DNA of 64,000 bases from NCBI RefSeq assembly GCF_002091755.1, contig NZ_BDAI01000003.1, forward strand, positions 124,001 to 188,000, in the 5' to 3' direction. This DNA comes from Pseudomonas nitroreducens NBRC 12694. GTDB taxonomy: Bacteria > Pseudomonadota > Gammaproteobacteria > Pseudomonadales > Pseudomonadaceae. Positions within the stretch are counted from its first letter, which is position 1. Each line of letters opens with the position of its first letter. This document shows positions 25,483-34,274 of this stretch, piece after piece. Below the pieces are notes generated by a model that had not been told where the DNA came from, searched no databases, and saw only the letters and a program-made list of their open reading frames with translations. The position numbers and the translations under genes were made by a program.

Positions 25483-25607
25483 TCCCTCTCCCTTCGGAGC
25501 GGAGCGCGCAGCCAGGGTTGGGGAGAGGGCACTCCCCGTGGAACTGCATCGCCGGGCGTGAGCCCGTCCCCTCCCTAACCCTCCCCCGCAAGCGGGAGAG
25601 GGGACCA
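25483..25607. repeat. GGGAGAGGG-type repeat, copy 3
   Basis: CCCTCTCCCTTCGGAGCGGA with the variant tail GCGCGCAGCCAGGG, then CCCTCCCTAACCCTCCCCC and GGGAGAGGGGA. The middle linker differs from copies 1 and 2. It fills most of the gap between two convergent genes. Confidence 0.7.
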
Positions 25608-25668
25608 TTGGGCAGAACGATGAACACAGCGGCCAGCCGGAAATGCCCTTGACGAAGATCGGTTCAGA

Positions 25669-26100
25669 TCAATGCGAGTGCGTGTCGAAACCACCGCCTG
25701 CCAGCGCCATGTCCCAGAACGACGCCTCGATCTTGTGCCCGTCCAGGTCGCGGATGAAGCAGCCGTAGTACGGATCGCCATAGAGCGGGCGCGGGCCGGG
25801 GGCGCCCTCGTCGGTGGCGCCGGCAGCTATCGCGGCGCGATAGAACGCGTCCACTTCCTCGCGGGAATTGGCCATGAAGCCGAAGTGCGTGCCGTTGCCG
25901 ACGCTGGCGGGGCGCCCGTCGATGGGCGTCTGCAGCCAGAACTCCGGGAAGGCGCGGCCATAGGCCACCGCGCCGGGGTGCTCCATGATCTGTTGGCAGC
26001 CCAGGGTGGGCAGCACGGCGTCGTAAAACGCCTTGGCGCGCGGGTAGTCGTTGGTGCCGATGGAAATGTGCGAGAGGCAGCTGGGCGGGAAGTCGCTCAC
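25669..26100 (-). CDS. VOC (glyoxalase/bleomycin-resistance fold) protein
   Basis: A protein of 143 residues with a single vicinal-oxygen-chelate module pair: SHISIGTNDYPRAKAFYDAVL at 10-30 and a second half ending DLDGHKIEASFWD. Possible metal ligands are His11, His72 (GTHFGFM) and Glu (KIEASF). Relatives include glyoxalase I-like and resistance proteins, but no substrate can be read. A second, unrelated VOC gene lies at 36707-37075. Confidence 0.85.
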   Translation of the reverse strand: MSDFPPSCLSHISIGTNDYPRAKAFYDAVLPTLGCQQIMEHPGAVAYGRAFPEFWLQTPIDGRPASVGNGTHFGFMANSREEVDAFYRAAIAAGATDEGAPGPRPLYGDPYYGCFIRDLDGHKIEASFWDMALAGGGFDTHSH

Positions 26101-26187
26101 GGCGAGTCTCCATACTCGGGGAAAGGAGACTCCAGCGTAGAACCCCGGCGCTCGACGTGCCGGGGGATTTGTTGCGACTTGCTGCCG

Positions 26188-26838
26188 CTAGGCGGCCTCG
26201 CGGCCAAGCAGGATGAAGATGCGGTAGGCGGCCACCGTCAGCAGCAGCTGGAAGAACCCGCTCAGCGAGTGCAGCGCGACGCTGAGTACCGGCGCGTCCT
26301 GGCCGGCCTCGGTGATCCAGCCTTCGGCGATCCACACCGGCGCGAGGATGGCCAGGGAGGTGATCAGCAGCAGGAAGAAATGCCCGGTGGTCAGGCTGAA
26401 GCTCTCGCGCATCGCGTCGATGGGCGCGCTGCCGCGCTGCACCAGGAGGAATTCGGCGAAGGCCAGCTTGATCATCACGAAGATGCCCGGCAGCACCATC
26501 AGGTACAGGCCGATGACGATCAGCAGCGAGGTGATCGCCGAGAGCAGGGCGAAAGCCGGCCACAGGCGCAACGCTGCGCTCCACAGTTCGCGCACGCTGC
26601 GCTCGATACCTTCGCCCGCGTCGATCATGTAGAGGATCAGGCTGGCGGTGTAGATCGGGTAGAACACCAGGCCCGCAGCCATGCCCCAGGGCGCGATGTT
26701 CTGCGAGCCGGCGGCGACGTTGATCTGCTGCTGCACCAGCGTCTCGATGACGATCCACGGCAGGCACAGCGGCACCAGGGTGCCCAGATGACGGGAGAAG
26801 AAGAACCAGGTGTCGCGGAGGATGGAAAGGGGATTCAT
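26188..26838 (-). CDS. YciC-family inner-membrane protein
   Basis: A membrane protein of 216 residues with about five to six hydrophobic helices and the segments WIVIETLVQQQINV and AFAEFLLVQRGSAPIDAMRESFSLT typical of the YciC/UPF0259 family, whose function is unknown. I chose ATG 26838 (MNPLSILRDTWFFF), the normal family start; the open frame to 26946 runs into the AT-rich divergent promoter region. It is divergent from the DUF2076 gene with a 159-base gap. Confidence 0.8.
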   Translation of the reverse strand: MNPLSILRDTWFFFSRHLGTLVPLCLPWIVIETLVQQQINVAAGSQNIAPWGMAAGLVFYPIYTASLILYMIDAGEGIERSVRELWSAALRLWPAFALLSAITSLLIVIGLYLMVLPGIFVMIKLAFAEFLLVQRGSAPIDAMRESFSLTTGHFFLLLITSLAILAPVWIAEGWITEAGQDAPVLSVALHSLSGFFQLLLTVAAYRIFILLGREAA

Positions 26839-26997
26839 CAGTAACCCGATACTGTCCGAGGGCTTCGACTCTAACTTAAGCAAACCCTCAGATAGAAGGC
26901 GCAAGAATTCTGTGACCGGAACTTGTTTTTTTCCGACCCGATCCAATGTTTCGCTTCAGCGATCCGTTTTGATTCACCCGCTCACTCGAGGCCTGTC

Positions 26998-27744
26998 ATG
27001 AATTCCGAAGAGCAATCCCTGATCGATGGTCTGTTCACCCGCCTGCGTGACGCCGAGTCGCAGACCGCGCCCCGTGACGCCGACGCCGAGGCACAGATCA
27101 ACAGGCACCTGGTGCAGCAGCCGGCCGCGCCCTACTACATGGCCCAGGCGATGCTGATCCAGGAAGCGGCGATCAAACGCCTGGACCAGCGCGTCAAGGA
27201 ACTCGAAGCGCAGCAGGCCAGGGCTCAGGAGCAGCGCCCGAGCAGCGGCGGCTTCCTCGCCGGGCTGTTCGGCGGCGGCCAGAGCCAGGAGCAGCGCCCG
27301 GCGCAACCGCAGCAGCGCCCGGACGGCTGGGGCCAGACACGTTTCTCGCAGCCCGGCGGCAATGCGGCGTACGCCAACAATCCTGCGGCCGGCAATCCCA
27401 ACGACTTCCGCCCCGCACAGCCGGCGCAAGCCGCACCGCAGGGCGGTGGCTTCATGCGCGGTGCGCTGCAGACCGCCGCGGGCGTGGCCGGCGGGGTGAT
27501 GGTGGCGGACCTGCTGACCAGCATGTTCCACCACAACCAGCCGCAGGAAATCGTCGAAGTGATCCAGGAGCAGCCGGTGCAGCCGGAACCTTCGCGCTTC
27601 GACGACTCGCGGACGGAGGACTCCTTTGGCGGCGGCGACCGCTATGCCGACAGCAACTTCAGTGACGCCAACTACGACGACGGTGGCGGCTTGGGCGACG
27701 ACTCCGGCTTCTTCGGCGACGACGACGGCGACATGTTCAGCTGA
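26998..27744 (+). CDS. DUF2076 domain protein
   Basis: A protein of 248 residues. The N-terminal helical region (1-80), starting MNSEEQSLIDGLFTRLRDAE, and the Gln/Pro-rich linker are typical of DUF2076. A short hydrophobic segment GVAGGVMVADLLTSMF near 160 could insert in the membrane. The last 60 residues are extremely acidic with Asp-Gly repeats ending DDDGDMFS. Function unknown; some annotations call it a periplasmic ligand-binding sensor, but no signal peptide is present. PA3952 is the equivalent as I recall. Confidence 0.85.
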   Translation: MNSEEQSLIDGLFTRLRDAESQTAPRDADAEAQINRHLVQQPAAPYYMAQAMLIQEAAIKRLDQRVKELEAQQARAQEQRPSSGGFLAGLFGGGQSQEQRPAQPQQRPDGWGQTRFSQPGGNAAYANNPAAGNPNDFRPAQPAQAAPQGGGFMRGALQTAAGVAGGVMVADLLTSMFHHNQPQEIVEVIQEQPVQPEPSRFDDSRTEDSFGGGDRYADSNFSDANYDDGGGLGDDSGFFGDDDGDMFS

Positions 27745-27824
27745 GCCGCCCGCCCGCCGGGACTGGCGGGGGCGCGCCGCTGTGCCGATAATGCGCCCCC
27801 GCTGTTCGAGTCCCGGAGTCACCG

Positions 27825-28301
27825 TTGAAGACCATCGCTCTGTTCGCCGACGTGCAGAACCTCTACTACACCGTGCGTCAGGCCTACGGCTGCCACTTCA
27901 ACTACGCCGCCCTGTGGGCCGAGCTGAGCGCCCAGGGCAACATCGTCCAGGCCTACGCCTATGCCATCGACCGGGGTGACGCGAAGCAGCAGCAGTTCCA
28001 GCAGATCCTGCGCAAGCTCGGCTTCACCGTGAAGCTCAAGCCCTACATCCAGCGCGCCGACGGCTCGGCCAAGGGCGACTGGGACGTGGGGATCACCATC
28101 GACATCCTCGACGCCGCGCCGAATGTGGACGAAGTCGTGCTGGCTTCCGGCGACGGTGACTTCGACCTGCTCCTGGACCGCGTCCGCGCCGGCGGCACCG
28201 ATGCCACCGCTTACGGCGTGCCGGGCCTCACCGCCCAGGCGCTGATCCGCGCGGCCAGCCGCTATGTGCCCATCGAAGGCGCGCTGCTGCTGCGTTCCTG
28301 A
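27825..28301 (+). CDS. NYN-domain (LabA/DUF88) ribonuclease-like protein
   Basis: A PIN-like NYN nuclease fold of 158 residues. The acidic catalytic set is visible: Asp9 in LFADVQNLYY, Asp in GDWDVGITIDILD and Asp residues in ASGDGDFDLLLD. The start is TTG 27825 with CGGAG six bases upstream; no in-frame ATG is near, so the rare start is well supported. It probably acts on RNA. It stands 51 bases before a DEAD-box RNA helicase gene, which suggests a shared role in RNA turnover (inference). Confidence 0.85.
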   Translation: MKTIALFADVQNLYYTVRQAYGCHFNYAALWAELSAQGNIVQAYAYAIDRGDAKQQQFQQILRKLGFTVKLKPYIQRADGSAKGDWDVGITIDILDAAPNVDEVVLASGDGDFDLLLDRVRAGGTDATAYGVPGLTAQALIRAASRYVPIEGALLLRS

Positions 28302-28351
28302 GCCTTGCGGCTACAATGCCGCCCATTCCGAATTCGTATTGCGAGCGCTCC

Positions 28352-29734
28352 ATGACCTTCGCCAACCTCGGCCTGATCGATCCCCTCCTGCGCGCCCTCG
28401 ACGGGCTCGGCTACCAGAATCCGACGGCGGTGCAGGCCCAGGCCATTCCGGCCGTGCTCAAGGGCCGAGACCTGCTTGCCGCCGCGCAGACCGGTACCGG
28501 CAAGACCGCCGGTTTCGCACTGCCGTTGCTGCAGAAGCTCCTGCAGGAAGGTCACCAGGTCGCGGCCAACTCGATCCGCGCGCTGGTGCTGGTGCCGACC
28601 CGCGAACTGGCCGAGCAGGTCCACGAGAGTTTCCGCGCCTACGGCCAGCATGTGCCGCTGCGCACTGCCGTGGCTTATGGCGGGGTCAGCATCAACCCGC
28701 AGATGATGAAGCTGCGCAAGGGCGTCGACGTACTGGTGGCAACTCCTGGCCGACTGCTCGACCTGTATCGTCAGAACGCCCTGAAGTTCACCCAGCTGCA
28801 GGCCCTGGTGCTGGATGAGGCCGACCGCATGCTCGATCTCGGCTTCTCCCGCGAACTGGACGAGGTCTTCGCCGCGCTGCCCAGGCGCCGGCAGACCCTG
28901 CTGTTTTCCGCAACCTTCTCCGACGCCATCCGCCAGATGGCCCGCGAGCTGCTGCGCGACCCGCTGACCATCGACGTGGCGCCGCGCAACACGGCGGCGA
29001 AGACGGTGAAGCAGCACCTGGTCACCGTCGACAAGAAGCGCAAGGCCGAGCTGTTCCTGCACCTGATGCGGGAGCAGGGTTGGCGCCAGGCCTTGGTGTT
29101 CGCCAAGACCCGCAAGGGCGTCGATGAGCTGGTTGGCCTGTTGCAGAAAGCAGGCATCCGCGCCGACTCGATCCACGGCGACAAGCCGCAGCCATCGCGC
29201 CTGCGCGCGCTGGCGCGGTTCAAGGCCGGCGAAGTGGATTTCCTGATTGCCACCGACGTTGCTGCCCGTGGCCTGGATATCGAGGAAATGCCGCTGGTGG
29301 TCAACTTCGACCTGCCCATCGTCCCCGAAGACTACGTCCACCGCATCGGCCGTACCGGTCGCGCCGGCGCCAGCGGGCAGGCGATCTCGCTGGTCTGCGC
29401 CGACGAAGTGCAGCAGCTGGCGGCCATCGAGACGCTGATCGGCCAGACCCTGCAGCGCCAGGAAGAAGATGGCTTCGAGGCGGAACACCGGGTGCCCGTC
29501 ACCGCCCCCGGCGGCCAGATAACCAAAAAGCCGAAGAAGCCCAAGCAATCCAAGGTGCCCGAAGGCAAACCGGGCAAGGTCCACCTGGGCTCGCTGCTGG
29601 ACGACAAGCCGCAGGTCAAGGCGGTGCGCAAGGCGCCGGGGTTCGGCCTTGGCGGCAAACCGGCAGGTGGCAAGCCGTCTTCTGGAAAACTCTCTTCTGG
29701 AAAGCCGGCCGGCAAGGGCGGTCGCCGCCCCTGA
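28352..29734 (+). CDS. rhlE: DEAD-box RNA helicase, RhlE type
   Basis: An ATP-dependent RNA helicase of 460 residues. All core motifs are present: Q motif with F3 and Q28, AQTGTGKT at 45-52, PTRELA at 82-87, TPGR, DEAD at 155-158, SATF, and HRIGRTGRAG. After residue about 375 the tail is basic and low-complexity (KKPKKPKQSK, repeated GGKP/SSGKP units), as in RhlE proteins where it binds RNA. ATG 28352 is the family start; the 36 bases before it are in frame but unlikely. In PAO1 the equivalent is PA3950 (RhlE1) as I recall. Confidence 0.93.
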   Translation: MTFANLGLIDPLLRALDGLGYQNPTAVQAQAIPAVLKGRDLLAAAQTGTGKTAGFALPLLQKLLQEGHQVAANSIRALVLVPTRELAEQVHESFRAYGQHVPLRTAVAYGGVSINPQMMKLRKGVDVLVATPGRLLDLYRQNALKFTQLQALVLDEADRMLDLGFSRELDEVFAALPRRRQTLLFSATFSDAIRQMARELLRDPLTIDVAPRNTAAKTVKQHLVTVDKKRKAELFLHLMREQGWRQALVFAKTRKGVDELVGLLQKAGIRADSIHGDKPQPSRLRALARFKAGEVDFLIATDVAARGLDIEEMPLVVNFDLPIVPEDYVHRIGRTGRAGASGQAISLVCADEVQQLAAIETLIGQTLQRQEEDGFEAEHRVPVTAPGGQITKKPKKPKQSKVPEGKPGKVHLGSLLDDKPQVKAVRKAPGFGLGGKPAGGKPSSGKLSSGKPAGKGGRRP

Positions 29735-29863
29735 GCCGTTAAGGCGCGCGCCTGCTTCATCGCGGTGCGCCGCCGAGGGCTGAGTCGGGGCTTTCCCCAG
29801 GCGTGGCGGGGTCTTGTGGGGTGTGGCGCAAAAGCTGCATTTCCGTGTGGAATCCCGAACGCC

Positions 29864-29886
29864 TATAGTGTGCCCATCGCGCACAC
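29864..29886 (+). promoter_or_regulatory. -10 box and inverted repeat before the LuxR gene
   Basis: TATAGT at 29864-29869, with a weak TTCCGT 17 bases upstream, overlaps GTGTGC (29868-29873) that pairs with GCACAC (29881-29886). The arrangement fits a promoter with an operator at the start site, 18 bases before ATG 29904. Confidence 0.45.
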
Positions 29887-29903
29887 AACAAGAACGACAG
29901 CCC

Positions 29904-30722
29904 ATGCGCCACAAGGAACTCAAAGCCTGGACCGGCGGAGTCGCCCATCTGCTCCCGCTGGCCGCCGGTCGTCCGCGCCTGCTCGGCCTCAGCCAGTGGC
30001 TGCAGCAGGTCTGTGCGGTGGATAACTTCGTGCTCTTCGTCTACGAAGGCAACCACCGCCCACTGGACCTGTTCGACACCTTCCCGGCCGACATCCGCCA
30101 CGTCTACGTCGAGGACTACCAGGTCGGCCCCTACCTGCTCGATCCCTTCTACCTCGCCTGCACCCGCCACCAGGCGCCGGGGCTGTGGCGCCTGCGGCAG
30201 TTCGCGCCGGACCACTTCTACGTGGGCGAGTACTACCAGACCTACTACCAGCAGACCGGCCTGACCGAGGAGATCGCCTTCTTCGTCGACCTGGCCGACG
30301 GCGCCACCGCCGTGCTCTCGCTGATGCGCAAGACCTCGAGCCCCGCCTACAGCCGCGACGAGATGCAGCTGCTCGAATGTGCGCGGCCGGTGGTCGAGCA
30401 GGTGGTGCGCGAAGCCTGGGAACTGCGCCGCGCGCAGCCGCGTCCGGCGCAGGACCTGGACTACCAGATCCGCGAGGCCTTCGACCAGTTCGGCGCCCAG
30501 CTGCTCACGCCCCGCGAGCAGGAGATCGTCCAGCTGCTCCTGCGCGGCCACTCCAGCGCCTCGGTAGCGGAGCAGCTGGATATCAGCCCAGGCACGGTGA
30601 AGATCCACCGCAAGAACATCTACGCCAAGCTCGGCATCGGCAGCCAGTCGGAGCTGCTCGGGCTGTTCATCCGCGAGTTGGCCGGACGCGATGTGGCGGG
30701 TGGGATGCGCGCAGCCGGCTGA
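29904..30722 (+). CDS. LuxR-family transcriptional regulator
   Basis: A regulator of 272 residues. The C-terminal LuxR helix-turn-helix is at 201-258 (LTPREQEIVQLLLRG, VAEQLDISPGTVKIHRKNIYA). The N-terminal 190 residues show no receiver phospho-acceptor or acyl-homoserine-lactone motif that I recognise; they carry aromatic-rich segments such as YVGEYYQTYYQQTGL. ATG 29904 is chosen over an extension to 29814 that crosses the promoter. It lies 232 bases before the polyamine-type ABC operon on the same strand and is its likely activator (inference). Confidence 0.88.
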   Translation: MRHKELKAWTGGVAHLLPLAAGRPRLLGLSQWLQQVCAVDNFVLFVYEGNHRPLDLFDTFPADIRHVYVEDYQVGPYLLDPFYLACTRHQAPGLWRLRQFAPDHFYVGEYYQTYYQQTGLTEEIAFFVDLADGATAVLSLMRKTSSPAYSRDEMQLLECARPVVEQVVREAWELRRAQPRPAQDLDYQIREAFDQFGAQLLTPREQEIVQLLLRGHSSASVAEQLDISPGTVKIHRKNIYAKLGIGSQSELLGLFIRELAGRDVAGGMRAAG

Positions 30723-30737
30723 ACCGGGTAGCTCTTT

Positions 30738-30806
30738 TGTAGGAGCGAGCTTGCTCGCGAACGGGCTCCCCGATAACTCCGGCGCTGGGCGATTCGCGAG
30801 CAAGGG
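30738..30806. repeat. REP pair of the GAGCGAGCTTGCTCGCGAA type
   Basis: TAGGAGCGAGCTTGCTCGCGA starts at 30738 and the inverted partner TTCGCGAGCAAG lies at 30793-30804. This is the common Pseudomonas REP doublet. A single copy occurs at 36604-36625. Confidence 0.8.
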
Positions 30807-30878
30807 CCGGGCGCCCCCTCGGTCCTGCAGGGGATTCCTGTCCCGCGATCGCGCGCCGAGAGAACCAATCCCGCCATC

Positions 30879-30894
30879 TATCCCCCGAGGGATA
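30879..30894. promoter_or_regulatory. Palindrome upstream of the polyamine-type operon
   Basis: TATCCC (30879-30884) and GGGATA (30889-30894) form a perfect inverted repeat with a 4-base spacer, 61 bases before ATG 30955. It is a candidate binding site for the LuxR-type regulator encoded upstream. Confidence 0.4.
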
Positions 30895-30954
30895 TATACA
30901 CCCCGAAAGCCCCATTGCTAGCGTGACCACCAACAAGAACAAGGTGGGAGCGCG

Positions 30955-32073
30955 ATGATGGAAAGCGGTCAGGATGTCGATATCGAGTTCCGTAACGTGG
31001 TCAAGCGCTATGGCAGCGTGCCGGCGGTCAACGGGCTGAGCTTCAAGGTCAAGCGCGGCGCTTTCCATTCCTTCCTCGGCAGCTCCGGCTGCGGCAAGAC
31101 CACCACCCTGCGGATGATCGCCGGCTTCGAGCAGCCCAGCGAAGGCGAGGTCCTGCTGGCCGGCCAGGCAGTGGCAGGGGTGCCGGCGCACCAGCGTGCG
31201 GTGAACATGGTGTTCCAGCACTACGCGCTGTTCCCGCACCTGACGGTGGCCGAGAACATCACCTACGGCCTGCGCTATCGCACGCCGCGCCCGGACCGCG
31301 CGCAGCAGCGTCGCATGGCTGACGAGGCGCTGGAGATGGTGCGCCTGTCCGGCTTCGGCACACGCAAGCCCCACGAGCTTTCCGGCGGCCAGCAGCAGCG
31401 CGTGGCGCTGGCCCGCGCGCTGGTGAACAAGCCCACCGTGCTGCTGCTCGACGAGCCGCTGGCCGCGCTGGACCGCAAGCTGCGCAAGGAGATGCAGTCG
31501 GAACTGCTGCGCCTGCAGCGCGAGGTCGGCATCACCTTCGTGCTGGTCACCCACGACCAGGAAGAAGCGCTGTCGATGAGCGACAGCATCAGCATCATGA
31601 AGGACGGCCTGATCATCCAGACCGCCACCCCCGAAGCACTCTACGAGACACCGGCGAGCCGCTACGTGGCGGACTTTATCGGCGAGTCCAACCTGTTCGC
31701 CGGCACCGTCCGCCGCCTCGATTCCGGCCGTGTGGTGCTGGGTACGCCGGCCGGGCTGGAACTGAGCAGCCCGCCGACACCCACCGGTCCCTCGCTCTCG
31801 CCCCAGGCCGAAGGCTGCATCGCCGTGCGCCCCGAACTGGTCGGCATCGCCGCCGCCGATTCGGAGCTGCAGCGCGAAGTGCGCCTGAAGGGCCGCGTCG
31901 AAGACCGCATCTACCTGGGCAACCTCACCGAATACCGCGTGCGCACCGACGCCTTCGGCATTGTTTGCGTGCGCGTGCCGCGCAAGGCCGGCGGCGAGGC
32001 GGAAGCCTTCGAGCACGGCGCGCCGGTGCAGGTCGGCTGGAACCAGGCCAGCGGCCTGGCCATGGCGCTCTGA
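30955..32073 (+). CDS. ABC transporter ATPase, PotA-like (polyamine class)
   Basis: The ATP-binding subunit of a spermidine/putrescine-type importer, 372 residues. Walker A GSSGCGKTT is at 42-50, the signature LSGGQQQRVALARAL is followed by Walker B LLLLDEPLAALD and the H-loop VTHDQEEAL. The C-terminal about 100 residues form a TOBE domain, with ECxR-like GCIAVRPELVG. Two adjacent ATG codons (30955, 30958) are possible starts. It opens an operon with binding protein, two permeases and an aldehyde dehydrogenase. Confidence 0.92.
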   Translation: MMESGQDVDIEFRNVVKRYGSVPAVNGLSFKVKRGAFHSFLGSSGCGKTTTLRMIAGFEQPSEGEVLLAGQAVAGVPAHQRAVNMVFQHYALFPHLTVAENITYGLRYRTPRPDRAQQRRMADEALEMVRLSGFGTRKPHELSGGQQQRVALARALVNKPTVLLLDEPLAALDRKLRKEMQSELLRLQREVGITFVLVTHDQEEALSMSDSISIMKDGLIIQTATPEALYETPASRYVADFIGESNLFAGTVRRLDSGRVVLGTPAGLELSSPPTPTGPSLSPQAEGCIAVRPELVGIAAADSELQREVRLKGRVEDRIYLGNLTEYRVRTDAFGIVCVRVPRKAGGEAEAFEHGAPVQVGWNQASGLAMAL

Positions 32074-32123
32074 AAACGATCCAATCCTAACCAGAAAAAT
32101 CAGCAGACAGGCGGGGAGTGACG

Positions 32124-33266
32124 ATGGACAAGAAGAACTTCATCAAGACGATGCGCAGCTGGGAAAACGGCTCCATCACGCGGCGCGATTTCCTCGGCAA
32201 GACCGGCCTCGGCCTGGCGATGGCGGTGGTCGCCGCCAACACTCCCGGTCTGCTGACCGGCAAGGCCTACGCGGCCGAGGGCAGCAATATCGGCGACCGT
32301 CTGGCCCTGGCCACCTGGCCGAACTACCACAGCCAGGAGAACTTCGACGCCTTCGCCAAGGCCACTGGCGCCCGCGTACAGATGAACGTGTTCGGCTCCA
32401 ACGAGGAGATGCTCGCCAAGCTGCAGGCCGGCGGCAGCGGCTGGGACGTCTTCGTGCCGACCAACTACACCATCAGTACCTACGTGCAGCTCGGGCTGAT
32501 CGAGCCGCTGGACCTCTCGCGCATCCCCAACTTCGACCCCAAGGCCTTCGAGGAACGCTTCATGGCCCAGGGCACGGTGGACGGCAAGGTCTACGCGGTG
32601 CCGAAGAACTGGGGTACCACCGGCATCGTCTACGACGCCAGCCGCGTGAAGGGCAGCCCGGATTCCTGGAAACAGTTCTGGGACCTCACCCTGACCAGCG
32701 CCTCGGGCCGCACCATCGTCCACGACTACCAGCTCACCGCCATCGGCAACGCGCTCAAGTACTACGGCTACAGCTTCAACTCGCTGGACCCGAAGGAGCT
32801 GGCCGAGGCCGAGAAGCTGCTGATCCAGGCCAAGCCGCACCTGTTCGCGATCAACTCCGACATCCAGCCCTCGCTGCGCAACGGCGACGCCTGGATGGCC
32901 ATGGCCTGGACCGGCGATGCTTCCCAACTGCACCGCGACAACCCGGACATGACCTTCGTGCTGGGCAAGGAGGGCGGCGAGATCTGGAGCGACTTCTTCG
33001 CCATCCCCAAGAGCGCCGAGCACAAGGATGCCGCCTACGCCTTCATCAACTATCTGCTCGACCCGCCGCACAACAAGCTGGAGGTGCTCTCCCACGGCTA
33101 CCCGAGCGGCGACAAGCGCGTCGACGCGCTGCTCTCCAAGGAAATGCTCGACGACCCGATCATGTACCCGGCGGCCGAGCGTCTGTCGCCGCTGGAGTTC
33201 GGCGCCGCGGCGACCCTTACCAGCCCGGCGCGCGCCGAGTTGATGGCGCGGTTCAAGGCCGCCTGA
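32124..33266 (+). CDS. Periplasmic polyamine-type binding protein with Tat signal
   Basis: A PotD/PotF-class solute-binding protein of 380 residues. The N-terminus carries a twin-arginine signal, ITRRDFLGKTGLGLA, within a 50-residue leader cleaved near AYAAEG. Tat export is unusual among polyamine-binding proteins but occurs in Pseudomonas. The mature protein has LATWPNYHSQENFDAF and the ligand-pocket segment MAMAWTGDASQ. GGGGAG at 32113-32118 favours ATG 32124 over GTG 32118. The ligand is probably a polyamine or related amine, judged by family and by the following dehydrogenase. Confidence 0.9.
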   Translation: MDKKNFIKTMRSWENGSITRRDFLGKTGLGLAMAVVAANTPGLLTGKAYAAEGSNIGDRLALATWPNYHSQENFDAFAKATGARVQMNVFGSNEEMLAKLQAGGSGWDVFVPTNYTISTYVQLGLIEPLDLSRIPNFDPKAFEERFMAQGTVDGKVYAVPKNWGTTGIVYDASRVKGSPDSWKQFWDLTLTSASGRTIVHDYQLTAIGNALKYYGYSFNSLDPKELAEAEKLLIQAKPHLFAINSDIQPSLRNGDAWMAMAWTGDASQLHRDNPDMTFVLGKEGGEIWSDFFAIPKSAEHKDAAYAFINYLLDPPHNKLEVLSHGYPSGDKRVDALLSKEMLDDPIMYPAAERLSPLEFGAAATLTSPARAELMARFKAA

Positions 33267-33295
33267 TCGGCAGCTTCAGCGTTTATGCGGAATGC

Positions 33296-33325
33296 GGCGG
33301 ATAACGCTGGTGCGTTATTCGCCCT
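33296..33325. repeat. GGCGGATAACGC...GCGTTATTCGCCC hairpin repeat
   Basis: An imperfect palindrome GGCGGATAACGC / GCGTTATTCGCC in the gap between the binding-protein and first permease genes. Related copies occur at 61864-61900 and 61924-61952. It may act as a REP-like element or reduce downstream expression within the operon. Confidence 0.65.
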
Positions 33326-33361
33326 GCCGCGAAGGTCCGCTCCATGCGTAGGGAATCGAAC

Positions 33362-34273
33362 ATGAACATCGCTGTCAGCGCCCCGTTGCCGCAGACCCAG
33401 GCGACGCCCGCGGTTTCGCGCGCGAAAAGCCTCGGCCGGCGCGTCACGCTCCTGCTGCTCCTGCCGTCCACCCTGTGGTTCCTGCTACTGCTGCTGATGC
33501 CGCTGGTGATCATCCTGGTCTTCAGCTTCGGCGAACGCAGCGCCGTGGGTGGTTATGGCGGCGGGCTGACGCTGGAGAACTACCTGAACCTCGGTTCCCG
33601 CGCCCAGGCCTTCTGGAACACCCTGACCCTGGCGCCGCTGGGCACCCTGGCCTGCCTGCTGGCGGCCTACCCGCTGGCTTACTTCCTGGCGGTGAAGGTG
33701 CGACGCAACAAGTCGCTGCTGCTCACGCTGGTCATCGTGCCGTTCTGGACCAGCTTCCTGATCCGCACCTATGCCTGGATCTTCATCCTCAGCGGTCGCG
33801 GCATTCCCGCGCTGCTGGAGAGCTTCGGCATTGCCGACGTGCGGCTGATCAACACGCCCTACGCGGTGCTGATCGGCATCGTCTACGGCTACCTGCCGCT
33901 GATGGTGTTCCCCATCTACGTGACCCTGGAGAAGCTCGACAAACGCCTGCTGGAAGCCTCCGGCGACCTCGGCGCCAGCGCCTTCGAGACCTTCCGCCGG
34001 GTGACCCTGCCGCTCTCCGCGCCGGGGGTGATCACCGGGGTGATGCTGGTATTCATCCTGCTCATGGGCGAGTTCCTGATCCCGGCGATCCTCGGCGGCG
34101 GCAAGGTGTTCTTTGTCGGCAACGCGCTGGTCGACCTGTTCCTGCAATCGCGCAACTGGCCGTTCGGCAGCGCGGTGGCAATGACCCTGGTGGCGATGAT
34201 GCTGGTGATCATCGGCGTCTACCTGAAACTCGTGGCGCGCTACGGCGGCTCACGCAACGACGGGGTGCTCTGA
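33362..34273 (+). CDS. ABC transporter permease, PotB-like
   Basis: An inner-membrane permease of 303 residues with about six transmembrane helices after a 30-residue cytoplasmic N-terminus. The EAA loop contacting the ATPase is at KRLLEASGDLGASAFETFRRVTLPL. ATG 33362 follows AGGGA at 33350-33354. Two bases separate it from the second permease gene, so the two form the transmembrane heterodimer. Confidence 0.9.
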   Translation: MNIAVSAPLPQTQATPAVSRAKSLGRRVTLLLLLPSTLWFLLLLLMPLVIILVFSFGERSAVGGYGGGLTLENYLNLGSRAQAFWNTLTLAPLGTLACLLAAYPLAYFLAVKVRRNKSLLLTLVIVPFWTSFLIRTYAWIFILSGRGIPALLESFGIADVRLINTPYAVLIGIVYGYLPLMVFPIYVTLEKLDKRLLEASGDLGASAFETFRRVTLPLSAPGVITGVMLVFILLMGEFLIPAILGGGKVFFVGNALVDLFLQSRNWPFGSAVAMTLVAMMLVIIGVYLKLVARYGGSRNDGVL

Positions 34274-34274
34274 C

